Below are positions 51,269-58,562 of a DNA stretch of 64,000 bases, piece by piece. Each line of letters begins with the position of its first letter. The stretch's first letter is position 1. The position numbers were made by a program, and so were the translations under genes. Under the pieces are notes generated by a model, which saw only the letters and a program-made list of their open reading frames with translations, was not told the origin of the DNA and made no database searches. This DNA comes from Nocardia salmonicida NBRC 13393 (lineage in GTDB: Bacteria; Actinomycetota; Actinomycetes; Mycobacteriales; Mycobacteriaceae). The DNA is taken from NCBI RefSeq assembly GCF_001613085.1, contig NZ_BDBR01000047.1, positions 1 to 64,000 of the forward strand. Reading direction: 5' to 3'.

Positions 51269-52264
51269 TTAAGACGCGTCTTGCTTCAGCTGCGCACGAG
51301 CGGCGAGCTCGCGTCCCGCGTCCATGTAGCTCATCGCACCGCGCGAGCCTGGATCGTAATCCAGCACGGTCATTCCGTAGCCCGGCGCCTCCGAGACCTT
51401 CACGCTGCGCGGGATCATCGACTTCAGGACCACGTCGCCGAAGTGGTTGCGCACCTCCTCGGCCACCTGGTCCGCCAGCTTGGTGCGGCCGTCGTACATC
51501 GTCAGCAGGACGGTCGACACGTGCAGTTCCGGGTTGAGGTGCGCCTGGACCAAACCGATATTGCGCAGCAGCTGACCCACGCCTTCGAGCGCGTAGTACT
51601 CGCACTGGATCGGGATCAGCACCTCCTTGGCTGCCACGAGCGCGTTCACCGTGAGCAGGCCCAGCGAGGGCGGGCAGTCGATCAGCACGTAATCGATGCC
51701 GAAGCCGACCATGCCCGCCTCGCGGATCGCGGTCTTCAACCGACCTTCCCTGGCGACCATCGAGACCAATTCGATCTCGGCGCCGGCCAGGTCGATCGTG
51801 GCCGGAACACACAGCAGGCGTTCGCTGTGCGGGCTCACCTGGATCGCGTCCTTGACCGTCACCTCGCCGATCAACAGCTCGTAGCTGGACGGCACACCCG
51901 AGTTGTGCGCGACGCCCAGCGCCGTACTCGCGTTGCCCTGCGGATCCAGATCGACCACAAGGACCGTCATTCCCTGGTGCGCTAGCGCCGCAGCGAGATT
52001 GACCGTCGTAGTCGTCTTACCGACGCCGCCCTTCTGGTTGGCGATAGTGATGATCCGTTGCTCGCGAGGTTTCGGCACATTGACCTTTCCTGGATGCAGA
52101 ATCTGGCTGGCGCGTTGCGCTTCCGCCGCGATCGGGGTCTCGGCCGGGGAGATGTGCCCGAAAGGAGTATTCCCGAACGTCTCCGCGTCGAAGCTGCTGG
52201 AATCCAGCATCCCCGGGACCCGCGACGCTGTTTCCCGTGAAACATTCGCCGGACCGCTCGACAT
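51269..52264 (-). CDS. parA: Chromosome partitioning ATPase ParA
   Basis: Walker-type ATPase of 331 residues that drives origin segregation with ParB. The deviant Walker A is QKGGVGKTTTTVNLA (about residues 80-94), with Walker B YVLIDCPPSLGLLT and the A' motif VDLDPQGNAST. The first 65 residues form a variable extension. The start at ATG 52264 lies next to a parS-like site (52229-52244) within the first codons, which may allow ParB to affect expression of its own operon. The upstream 2.3 kb has no gene. Confidence 0.95.
   Translation of the reverse strand: MSSGPANVSRETASRVPGMLDSSSFDAETFGNTPFGHISPAETPIAAEAQRASQILHPGKVNVPKPREQRIITIANQKGGVGKTTTTVNLAAALAHQGMTVLVVDLDPQGNASTALGVAHNSGVPSSYELLIGEVTVKDAIQVSPHSERLLCVPATIDLAGAEIELVSMVAREGRLKTAIREAGMVGFGIDYVLIDCPPSLGLLTVNALVAAKEVLIPIQCEYYALEGVGQLLRNIGLVQAHLNPELHVSTVLLTMYDGRTKLADQVAEEVRNHFGDVVLKSMIPRSVKVSEAPGYGMTVLDYDPGSRGAMSYMDAGRELAARAQLKQDAS
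52229..52244. other. parS-like site in parA 5' end
   Basis: TGTTTCCCGTGAAACA, one mismatch to TGTTNCACGTGAAACA. Read on the other strand it is TGTTTCACGGGAAACA, identical to the site at 52490. Confidence 0.75.
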
Positions 52265-52489
52265 AGATTGCTCCTAACCCGAGAAACTTCAGATCACGTA
52301 TCCCCGACGAACGTCGGCGCCGTGTCGTCACAAACAAACTGTGTCGGTGGAGAACTCGAAGACTCGAGGAGGGTGGCTCACTCCCGCCCGACTCTGACAG
52401 CTTGCCAGCCCCAAGACAGTTAGGAAAGCTGAATCGCGGCACGCCGACAAGGACACACCCAACACTCACGGATTTAATCCCGCGATCGA

Positions 52490-52505
52490 TGTTTCACGGG
52501 AAACA
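52490..52505. other. parS-like site upstream of parA
   Basis: TGTTTCACGGGAAACA, one mismatch to the parS consensus, 226 bp upstream of the parA start. It shares the GGG variant with the sites at 52229 (other strand) and 29607. Confidence 0.8.
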
Positions 52506-52603
52506 ACGGGGGAGTGGGGCACCACAATCCGACGACCGTTGAGCGTCACAGCACCTAGGCGAGCTCGTCCAAACAGCTCCCACTCCAACCCGTCCCCGTC
52601 CCC

Positions 52604-52648
52604 GTCCCGCCGTGCCCGGTCCCGCCGTGCCCCGTCCCGCCGTGCCCC
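52604..52648 (+). repeat. 15-bp unit repeated three times
   Basis: GTCCCGCCGTGCCCC is repeated at 52604, 52619 and 52634 with one change in the first copy (final G), flanked by further CCCGTCC and CCCGG runs. Confidence 0.9.
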
Positions 52649-52989
52649 GCCCCGGCCTACCCCGGCCCGGCCCGGCCCGCGAGTCCGGGATCACGCGCAA
52701 CTTCACCTACACGCACCGGCCCCACGCACCGGCCTACACCTCACGAAGTCCGCACCCGACTACCTCCCAACCAACTGGGCGTGCGGAACAAGGGGTCGGC
52801 CCGGAGGGTTCGATGCATCACCGCGTTCGCCCCGCAGCAGAGTTAGCCCGCCCAGTTAGCACTGGATCCGATCCGCTTCCCCGGTAACCAACTGCTTCCC
52901 CGGCTCCTCCCGAACCAATCCCTCCCACACGCCCAACCACACGCGCGCCGCTCTTCCAGCGCCACGCCGTACCTACCGAAGACCACCAC

Positions 52990-53165
52990 GCGCCCGCACT
53001 CCCAGCCGCACCGCGCCCCAAGTCCAAACCCTCCCGCATGCCGCCATAAGTCCACACCCTCCCGCGCTCCCAGCCACGCCGGCCAAAAGCCCAAGCCCGC
53101 CCGCACTCCCAGCGTCCCACCGGTCAACACCAAAGTCCGACACCCTCCCGCACTCCCAGCCACGC
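52990..53165 (+). repeat. G-poor degenerate tandem repeats
   Basis: Four to five imperfect units with consensus near AAGTCCACACCCTCCCGC followed by ACTCCCAGCCACGC, starting at about 52991, 53020, 53047, 53083 and 53133. They run up to the left boundary of structured element copy 2, as the G-poor array does for copy 1. Confidence 0.7.
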
Positions 53166-53177
53166 GGCGCTCCCCGG

Positions 53178-53407
53178 ATCCGCCATGACCGCACTCCCAA
53201 CCCCGCACCAGCGACCCCTAGGGAGCGGCGGCCACGCAGTGGCCGGTCCGCGGCCGGGTCGCCGGTTAGCGCTCGAAGCGCATGCGCCGCAGGCGCGAGT
53301 CTCGAGCGCTAACCGGCGGCCCCTCAGGGCCGCGGACACGCGCGCGCCAGCGCGCCAACAAACACAGCGTCAAACCGCCCGGGACTACCGAACATCCAAT
53401 CCCACCC
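53178..53407 (+). repeat. Structured interspersed element, copy 2
   Basis: About 230 bp. Shares with copy 1 the left word ATCCGCCATGACCGCAC, the first hairpin (53229-53245, loop GCA instead of GAA), the outer central stem, the CGGCCC/GGGCCG hairpin and the tail GGGACTACCGAACA. The central stem is 17 bp and perfect (53260-53276 with 53302-53318) with a 25-nt loop. Its inner part is CGCTCGA/TCGAGCG instead of the copy 1 sequence. The last hairpin is GCGCGC/GCGCGC (53340-53355) where copy 1 has GAGCGC/GCGCTC, a compensated base pair. Confidence 0.85.
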
Positions 53408-54399
53408 ACCCCACCCCCGCACTCCCCACCACCAAGCCACCCCCGAGTCCAGCCGAGAACACCCCTCAGCATCAACCCACCCACCACCCCATCAACACCG
53501 GCCTTCGAACGAACATCGGCTACCGCAGACAGTCACCCACTCGCCCGGGCGCAGTGCTCCGCGGGGGCACCGAACTGCCACCCCGCGGAGCCAGTGCCGC
53601 GATCTCGCTCCCACATTCACCGCTCACCCACACCCACCCCCGAACACCTACCGCGCGCAGATCCATATGCCGCACGCAGTTTCAGCGAAGGCGTCAGCTC
53701 ACATCCCCAGCTGACATCCGACCTCCAAGCTTCCGAACCCACCTCAGACCCGGACCGGATACGCCCAGACAACCATCAGACTTCCTCCCACACCGAACTC
53801 CACTCGACCCTCATCGCCGCACTCAACGAGCGAACCCTACTGCCGGCAAGAAGAACCGAAGCCGCGCAACTTCCCATCGGAACACCAACGCCCAATACCG
53901 AACTGAAAGCGCGAACTGCCGCGCCGCACTTGGGCTGGCCCTCTAAGCACTGACAACGGGCGAGCGAAGCCGGCGGCAGGGAGTGCCTGGAGAACAGGTC
54001 GGGCTCCATGCCTGCGAAGCGTTCGTCAGCCTCGTGCGCCTGGAACACACTCACCCACGGCGACTTCCATCCCCGGAACTTCCACACGACAAACGACCAC
54101 ATTCCCACCCTCGATTCCGCCGAACCTCACCCCACCCGACAGACCCCACCCGGCGATCACCCCTCCAGCGAGCCGAAGATCCGATCCCGCAGGGCACGAC
54201 CCAACCCACCACACAGCGCTTCCGAGACAATGCCGCTCAGCTCACTCACGTCCGACAGAGCCGTCGACTCACTCAGCTATCAAGAGCATCTCGATGCGAA
54301 CAAGGCGAGCGAGCGAATCCGCCATGCGGACGATCCTCCTAGCGGACTGCACGACTATCGCGAAATTCGGTCAGCAACGAAGCGAGGAAAGGGCCGTCG

Positions 54400-54415
54400 C
54401 GTTCCACGTGAAACA
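54400..54415. other. parS site upstream of rsmG end
   Basis: CGTTCCACGTGAAACA has the full inverted core GTTCCACGTGAAAC and differs from the consensus only at the first base. Confidence 0.85.
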
Positions 54416-54551
54416 CTTCCGCTCCACGAACACGCCACCCCTCCGCAACTACCGAAAATAGCCCCGCCCGAGCCCCATGCAACGACCCTCGCCACAATTC
54501 GTCACGTTACGAAACGCACAAACCCGCAAGGCGAAAGAAATTTCAACCCGA

Positions 54552-55298
54552 TCAGCTTTCGCGACGCTTCCGAGCCTTCTTCTCCGCCCCGGCAGCCTTC
54601 CGTTCACTACGACGAGTCGGACGCTCGGCACGGGGGAGTAGCTCGGCACTGATGACAAGCGTAGGGATTTCCACGATGCCGGCACCGCACCCGACAACAC
54701 GGAGATCAGTAGCACCGTCGCGAATCAACTCAGCACCATCGCGCTCGAGTTCTTCGGCGGCGCTGGTTCCTTTGAGAGCAAGCATGCGTCCGTGGTCACG
54801 GAGAAGGGGGAGCGACCAGTGAGCAAGTTTGGCGAGCGGAGCCACCGCGCGCGAAGTAACAACATCCGCTCCGCCCGCTTCCTTGATCACGCCGGACTGC
54901 TCCGCACGACCGCGAACCACCGTGACATCCAACCCTGCTTCTTCGATGAACTCGCTCAGGAAGATGGTCCGACGCAGCAACGGTTCCACGAGGGTGATGC
55001 GAAGGTCGGGACGGGCGATCGCGAGAGGGATGCCGGGAAGCCCGGCGCCGCTGCCGATATCGACAACCGAAGCACCCTCATCGATCAGCTCGCCGATGAC
55101 GGCACAGTTGAGGATGTGGCGCTCCCACAGCCGGGGAACCTCACGGGGACCGATGAGACCGCGTTCCACGCCGGCCGTCGCCAGGGCTGCGTAGTACCGG
55201 CGGGCGGTGTCCAAGCGGTCGCCGAACACTCGGGCTGCGGCGGCGGGCGGTTCCTGCTCGTCGGACGACGCACCCAAATCTCGTTCCACGTGAAACAT
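54552..55298 (-). CDS. rsmG: 16S rRNA (guanine-N7)-methyltransferase RsmG (GidB)
   Basis: SAM-dependent methyltransferase for G527 of 16S rRNA; its loss gives low-level streptomycin resistance in related bacteria. 248 residues. The SAM-binding motif is VDIGSGAGLPGIPLAIARP (about residues 79-97), with VEPLLRRTIFLSEFIEE and TSRAVAPLAKL after it. The C-terminal 20 residues are very basic (RSERKAAGAEKKARKRRES), an actinobacterial extension. ATG 55298 coincides with the edge of a parS site (55282-55297). A terminator separates it from the jag-yidC operon upstream. Confidence 0.94.
   Translation of the reverse strand: MFHVERDLGASSDEQEPPAAAARVFGDRLDTARRYYAALATAGVERGLIGPREVPRLWERHILNCAVIGELIDEGASVVDIGSGAGLPGIPLAIARPDLRITLVEPLLRRTIFLSEFIEEAGLDVTVVRGRAEQSGVIKEAGGADVVTSRAVAPLAKLAHWSLPLLRDHGRMLALKGTSAAEELERDGAELIRDGATDLRVVGCGAGIVEIPTLVISAELLPRAERPTRRSERKAAGAEKKARKRRES
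55282..55297. other. parS site at rsmG start
   Basis: CGTTCCACGTGAAACA, same sequence as at 54400; on the minus strand the rsmG start reads ATGTTTCACGTGGAACG, so ParB binding would cover the start codon. Confidence 0.85.
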
Positions 55299-55320
55299 CC
55301 TTCTCCGTTGAGGGCAAATG

Positions 55321-55348
55321 AAAAAGCCCCCGGTCCGAGACCGGAGGC
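55321..55348 (-). terminator. Terminator of the rpmH-jag operon
   Basis: On the minus strand, GCCTCCGGTC-TCG-GACCGGGGGC forms a 10-bp stem with one G-U pair, followed by TTTTT (55321-55325). It lies 37 bp after the jag stop and before rsmG. Confidence 0.88.
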
Positions 55349-55384
55349 CTAATCACATCGTTCGTGGTTGCGGCGGAAGTCAGC

Positions 55385-55921
55385 CTACTCGGGCACTACC
55401 ACCACGTGACGATTCGGCTCGACGCCTTCGCTCTCGCTCGCCACACCCTCGATATCGGCGACAGCGTCGTGCACGATCTTGCGCTCGAACGGGGTCATCG
55501 CGGACAACGCCTCGGGCGCTCCCGACTCGAGCACCCGCTTCGCGGCAGCGATGCCGATCTCACTCAGATCGGCCCGGCGCTGCGCACGCCAACCGGCGAC
55601 ATCTAGCATCAGCCGGCTACGCACGCCGGTCGCCTGTTGCACAGCGAGCCGGGTCAGCTCCTGCAGCGCGTCGAGCACTTCACCATTGCGCCCGACGAGC
55701 TTGGTCAGATCGCGGCCCCCGTCGATGCTCACGATGGCGCGGTCGCCCTCGACATCGAGGTCGATATCGCCGTCGAAGTCGAGCACGTCGAGTAGCTGCT
55801 CGAGGTAGTCGCCCGCGATCTCGCCCTCTTCGATCAACGCTTCTTCGGCGTCGTTCACGACGTCAACAGCAGTCGTCGCCACAGTGGCGTCCCCTCCGTC
55901 GGTCTCGGTCTCAACAGTCAT
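55385..55921 (-). CDS. jag: RNA-binding protein Jag/KhpB (KH and R3H domains)
   Basis: RNA-binding protein of 178 residues. An acidic N-terminus (about 45 residues) is followed by a KH domain (about 50-115: LTKLVGRNGEVLDALQELTRLAVQ) and an R3H domain (about 115-175: MTPFERKIVHDAVADIEGVAS). It lacks the Jag-N domain of Firmicutes, as in other actinobacteria. It is cotranscribed with yidC (26 bp upstream) and is the last gene of the rpmH-rnpA-yidD-yidC-jag operon. Confidence 0.93.
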   Translation of the reverse strand: MTVETETDGGDATVATTAVDVVNDAEEALIEEGEIAGDYLEQLLDVLDFDGDIDLDVEGDRAIVSIDGGRDLTKLVGRNGEVLDALQELTRLAVQQATGVRSRLMLDVAGWRAQRRADLSEIGIAAAKRVLESGAPEALSAMTPFERKIVHDAVADIEGVASESEGVEPNRHVVVVPE

Positions 55922-55947
55922 TGGATTCCCTCTATCCGATCGCCGTC

Positions 55948-57027
55948 TCAGCGCTTACGCTTCTGGTTCGCACGGCCACGGTTGCCCGGCCGCTGCTGCC
56001 CGCCGGGCCTGCGCTTGCCGCCGCTCTGCTTGGCCGACTGTTTGGGGGCGGTGCCGTTGGTCGCCGCGGTGCCGTTCGTCGACGACTCGTCGTCGACCGG
56101 GGCGTCCTGCTTCTTGCGGACGTCGACAGGCTTGACACCGGGCTTGGGTGCGTTCTGCGCCCGCAGCTCCAGCTTCTTCTGCTTGCGCTCTTCGTCTTCC
56201 TTTTCCATCCGGCCGAACACCAGGTGCTGCTGTCCGTAAGTCCAGATGTTGTTGGCCACCCAGTAGAGCAGGATGCCGATCATCAGGAAGGGGCCACCGA
56301 CCATCACGCCGAGCGGGAAGACCCACAGCGACAGCTTGTTCATGATGGCGGCCTGCGGGTTGGCGGCGGCTTCTGGCGTCTGCCGCTGGACCGAGGCACG
56401 GGCGTTGAAGTGGGTCGCCAGACCGGCGATGATCATCAGCGGAACGGCGACGAGCGCGATGTTCAACTTCGTCGGGGTGCCGCCCCAGTCCGCGAAGGCT
56501 TCGAGCTGCTCGGGAGGCGCGGTGATGAACGCCGCGATCGGCGCACCGAAAATGCGGGCGGTCAGGAAGGACTGAACATCCGTCGCGCTGAAGATGTAGT
56601 TCGCGGTGTGCGCGTTGTCGTAGTTCGACATCCCGACCTGGCCCCAGCCGGTACCAGTCCGGTTGAACGAGCGCAGCACGTGGAACAGACCGAGGAAGAC
56701 CGGCACCTGCACCAGGACCGGCAGGCAGCCCATGAGCGGGTTGAAGCCGTGCTCCTTCTGGAGCTTCTGCATCTCCTTCGCCATGGTCTCGCGGTCGTTC
56801 TTGTACTTCTTCTGCAGCTCCTTGATCTGGGGCTGCAGCTCTTGCATCTGTTTGGTTGTGCGTACCTGCTTGACGAACGGCTTGTACAGCACCAGGCGCA
56901 GCGTGAACACGAGGAACACGATCGCCAGTGCCCAAGTGAGACCGCTGTCAGGCCCGAACACAAAGCCGAAGGCCTTGTGCCAGAACCACAGAATTGCGGA
57001 TACCGGCCAATAGATGATGTCGAGCAC
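55948..57027 (-). CDS. yidC: Membrane protein insertase YidC
   Basis: Membrane insertase of 359 residues, five-helix Gram-positive type without the large periplasmic domain. Core segments are RLVLYKPFVKQVRTTKQMQEL (about residues 45-65), KEHGFNPLMGCLPVLVQVPVFLGLF and NKLSLWVFPLGVMVGGPFL. A long charged C-terminal tail (about 290-359, RPGGQQRPGNRGRANQKRKR) may bind ribosomes. ATG 57027 is 4 bp after the yidD stop. Confidence 0.95.
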   Translation of the reverse strand: MLDIIYWPVSAILWFWHKAFGFVFGPDSGLTWALAIVFLVFTLRLVLYKPFVKQVRTTKQMQELQPQIKELQKKYKNDRETMAKEMQKLQKEHGFNPLMGCLPVLVQVPVFLGLFHVLRSFNRTGTGWGQVGMSNYDNAHTANYIFSATDVQSFLTARIFGAPIAAFITAPPEQLEAFADWGGTPTKLNIALVAVPLMIIAGLATHFNARASVQRQTPEAAANPQAAIMNKLSLWVFPLGVMVGGPFLMIGILLYWVANNIWTYGQQHLVFGRMEKEDEERKQKKLELRAQNAPKPGVKPVDVRKKQDAPVDDESSTNGTAATNGTAPKQSAKQSGGKRRPGGQQRPGNRGRANQKRKR

Positions 57028-57031
57028 GGCT

Positions 57032-57331
57032 CTAGGTACTCCCGTCGTTCGTATCGCCGATCAGCGCGGGCGATGACTGTGTGCAGGCTTTCGACCCGCG
57101 CTCAGGCACGGGATCCCACCCTCCAGGGTGCCAGGGCGCGCATTTCGCGAGCCGCACGACCGTGAGCGCCGATCCGACGAGCAACCCGCGGGTACGCAAG
57201 GCAGTCACCGCGTACTCACTGCAGGTGGGGGTGAACCGGCAGATCGGCATCCGGGTGGGGGAGACATAGGTCCGGTAGAGCTCGATCAGGGCGATCAGGG
57301 CTTTCGCGGGCAGGCGGGTGAGGGTCCTCAT
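57032..57331 (-). CDS. yidD: Membrane insertion efficiency factor YidD
   Basis: Small membrane-associated protein of 99 residues, UPF0161/YidD family, with ALIALIELYRTYVSPTRMP, CRFTPTCSEYAVTAL and RLAKCAPWHPGGWDPVP; the three conserved cysteines are present. It overlaps the rnpA stop by 4 bp. Family known: helps YidC-dependent insertion. Confidence 0.95.
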   Translation of the reverse strand: MRTLTRLPAKALIALIELYRTYVSPTRMPICRFTPTCSEYAVTALRTRGLLVGSALTVVRLAKCAPWHPGGWDPVPERGSKACTQSSPALIGDTNDGST

Positions 57332-57747
57332 CGCCGTTCACCGGCCGAGGTGCGACCGAGCGCGAGCTCCGGTTCCCCGCGCAAGCCGAGCTTGCGCAGG
57401 CCGGTGCGCAGCTGGCGCAGCAACTCGGCGGAATCAGCGGTAGCGGCGCCGGGCAGGGCCCGGATCACAACGTCGGTGCCGACCGGTATTTCGTCGACCA
57501 CCTGGGCGCACATATGACGCAGGCGGCGGGCCACCCGGTGGCGAACCACCGCGTTACCCACCGCCTTGCTGACAATCAGCCCGAACCGAGGACCGCCTAC
57601 GTGGACCAGGGAATCGCCGTCGGCGACATCGTCGTACCCGTGCGTTAGCGCGTGTACGACGAGATCTCGCCTCCCGATTCGCTGACCGCGGCGCACCGTG
57701 CGGGAGAATTCGGCACGGTGGTGCAACCGATACGGCTCAGGCAACAC
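57328..57747 (-). CDS. rnpA: Ribonuclease P protein component
   Basis: Protein subunit of RNase P that matures tRNA 5' ends; 139 residues. Family segments LPEPYRLHHRAEFSRTVRRG, GLIVSKAVGNAVVRHRVARRLRHM (with the RxR motif) and VVIRALPGAATADSAELLRQL are present. It begins 22 bp after rpmH in the conserved rpmH-rnpA arrangement. Confidence 0.95.
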   Translation of the reverse strand: MLPEPYRLHHRAEFSRTVRRGQRIGRRDLVVHALTHGYDDVADGDSLVHVGGPRFGLIVSKAVGNAVVRHRVARRLRHMCAQVVDEIPVGTDVVIRALPGAATADSAELLRQLRTGLRKLGLRGEPELALGRTSAGERR

Positions 57748-57769
57748 CCGAGCGTCCGACTACGCGCGA

Positions 57770-57913
57770 TCAGGCAGTCAGTTCGGTACGGCCCTTACGG
57801 CGACGCGCCGCAACGATGGCGCGGCCCGCACGGGTCCGCATCCGGAGACGGAAGCCGTGGACGCGCGCCCGACGACGGTTGTTCGGCTGGAACGTCCGCT
57901 TGCCCTTGGCCAC
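57770..57913 (-). CDS. rpmH: 50S ribosomal protein L34
   Basis: 47-residue basic ribosomal protein from GTG 57913 to stop 57770. The reading MAKGKRTFQPNNRRRAR then VHGFRLRMRTRAGRAIVAAR and RRKGRTELTA is the standard actinobacterial L34. It is the first gene of the leftward rpmH-rnpA-yidD-yidC-jag operon and divergent from dnaA. Confidence 0.97.
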   Translation of the reverse strand: MAKGKRTFQPNNRRRARVHGFRLRMRTRAGRAIVAARRRKGRTELTA

Positions 57914-58562
57914 GGTCAACACTCCTGTAGTAGGTGGGCACCATTCGGCGCCCGAAGTCTGTACAAATGATTTGTCTGCGCTGCGGACCGCGGTCTACGC
58001 ACAGATTGCCTTGGCGATCGATGTGCAGCAGACAGCCGCCAACCGCGCCAAGGGGTGACTGTACGAGGGTACTTACCCCGAAGGAACGGGTCAAACTCGG
58101 CCCCCACGTACCTGTCACCGGCACGGGTCAAGGCTACCGGACTCCCGAATGGACCAGGGGATCGGCCCGACCAGGCACGACACGCCCGGGCTACAGTGAC
58201 GCATCCGGCCACTTTTCGTGAGTTCTTCCACACCCCTGGCGTTGCGTGGCGCGGCCAGCTAACCTCTGTAGCCGGGGGATTGCTGAAGAACCGCAGGTCC
58301 AGCCCCATTCACTGCCACACGCTGGCAGAATTCCTTTATCCCCAGGTTTGTCCACATCTGTGGATAATTATGTGGACAGACGGCCGCAGTGGCATATTCG
58401 TAGGGCCGTCGGTGCCCGCGCCGCAGTCCGGAATCACCGGACCACAGCGTTCGAACCGGCTTCGGTTGTACGCAGGATCACTGGAATACACCTGTTCACG
58501 GGTGCTTTCCGGCGTGCGCGAAGGCCGTGGGCCCCAACAAACCGGTCCGGGGAGGACGCTGT
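57914..58562. promoter_or_regulatory. rpmH-dnaA divergent regulatory region
   Basis: 649 bases without a gene, carrying the rpmH and dnaA promoters. The only strong feature is a cluster of four DnaA-box-like 9-mers (58336-58379). The dnaA start has GGGGAGGA upstream (58549-58556). Confidence 0.75.
58336..58379. promoter_or_regulatory. DnaA box cluster upstream of dnaA
   Basis: TTATCCCCA (58336), TTGTCCACA (58348), TGTGGATAA (58359, a perfect TTATCCACA on the minus strand) and TGTGGACAG (58371, minus) lie within 44 bp. They probably serve dnaA autoregulation, 185-230 bp before the start codon. Confidence 0.85.

Larger units (their letters stand above)
52265..54551. other. 2.3-kb gene-free interval parA-rsmG
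   Basis: No convincing gene in 2287 bases. ORFs here are Pro/Arg/Thr-rich, lack ribosome sites and overlap repeats, so I treat them as chance. The interval holds two parS-like sites, a 15-bp triplicated unit (52604), G-poor degenerate tandem repeats (52990-53165) and the second structured element (53178-53407). From about 53400 to 54500 the plus strand stays C/A-rich and I see no further feature except the parS at 54400. Confidence 0.7.

Noticed and set aside
52990..53407. CRISPR array suggested by repeated units.
   Set aside because: Units are contiguous and degenerate with no unique spacers of even length, and no cas genes lie in the window.
53185..53946. 253-codon open frame in the parA-rsmG interval.
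   Set aside because: It runs through the structured element and repeats, encodes Pro/Thr/Arg low complexity, and has no ribosome site or recognisable domain.
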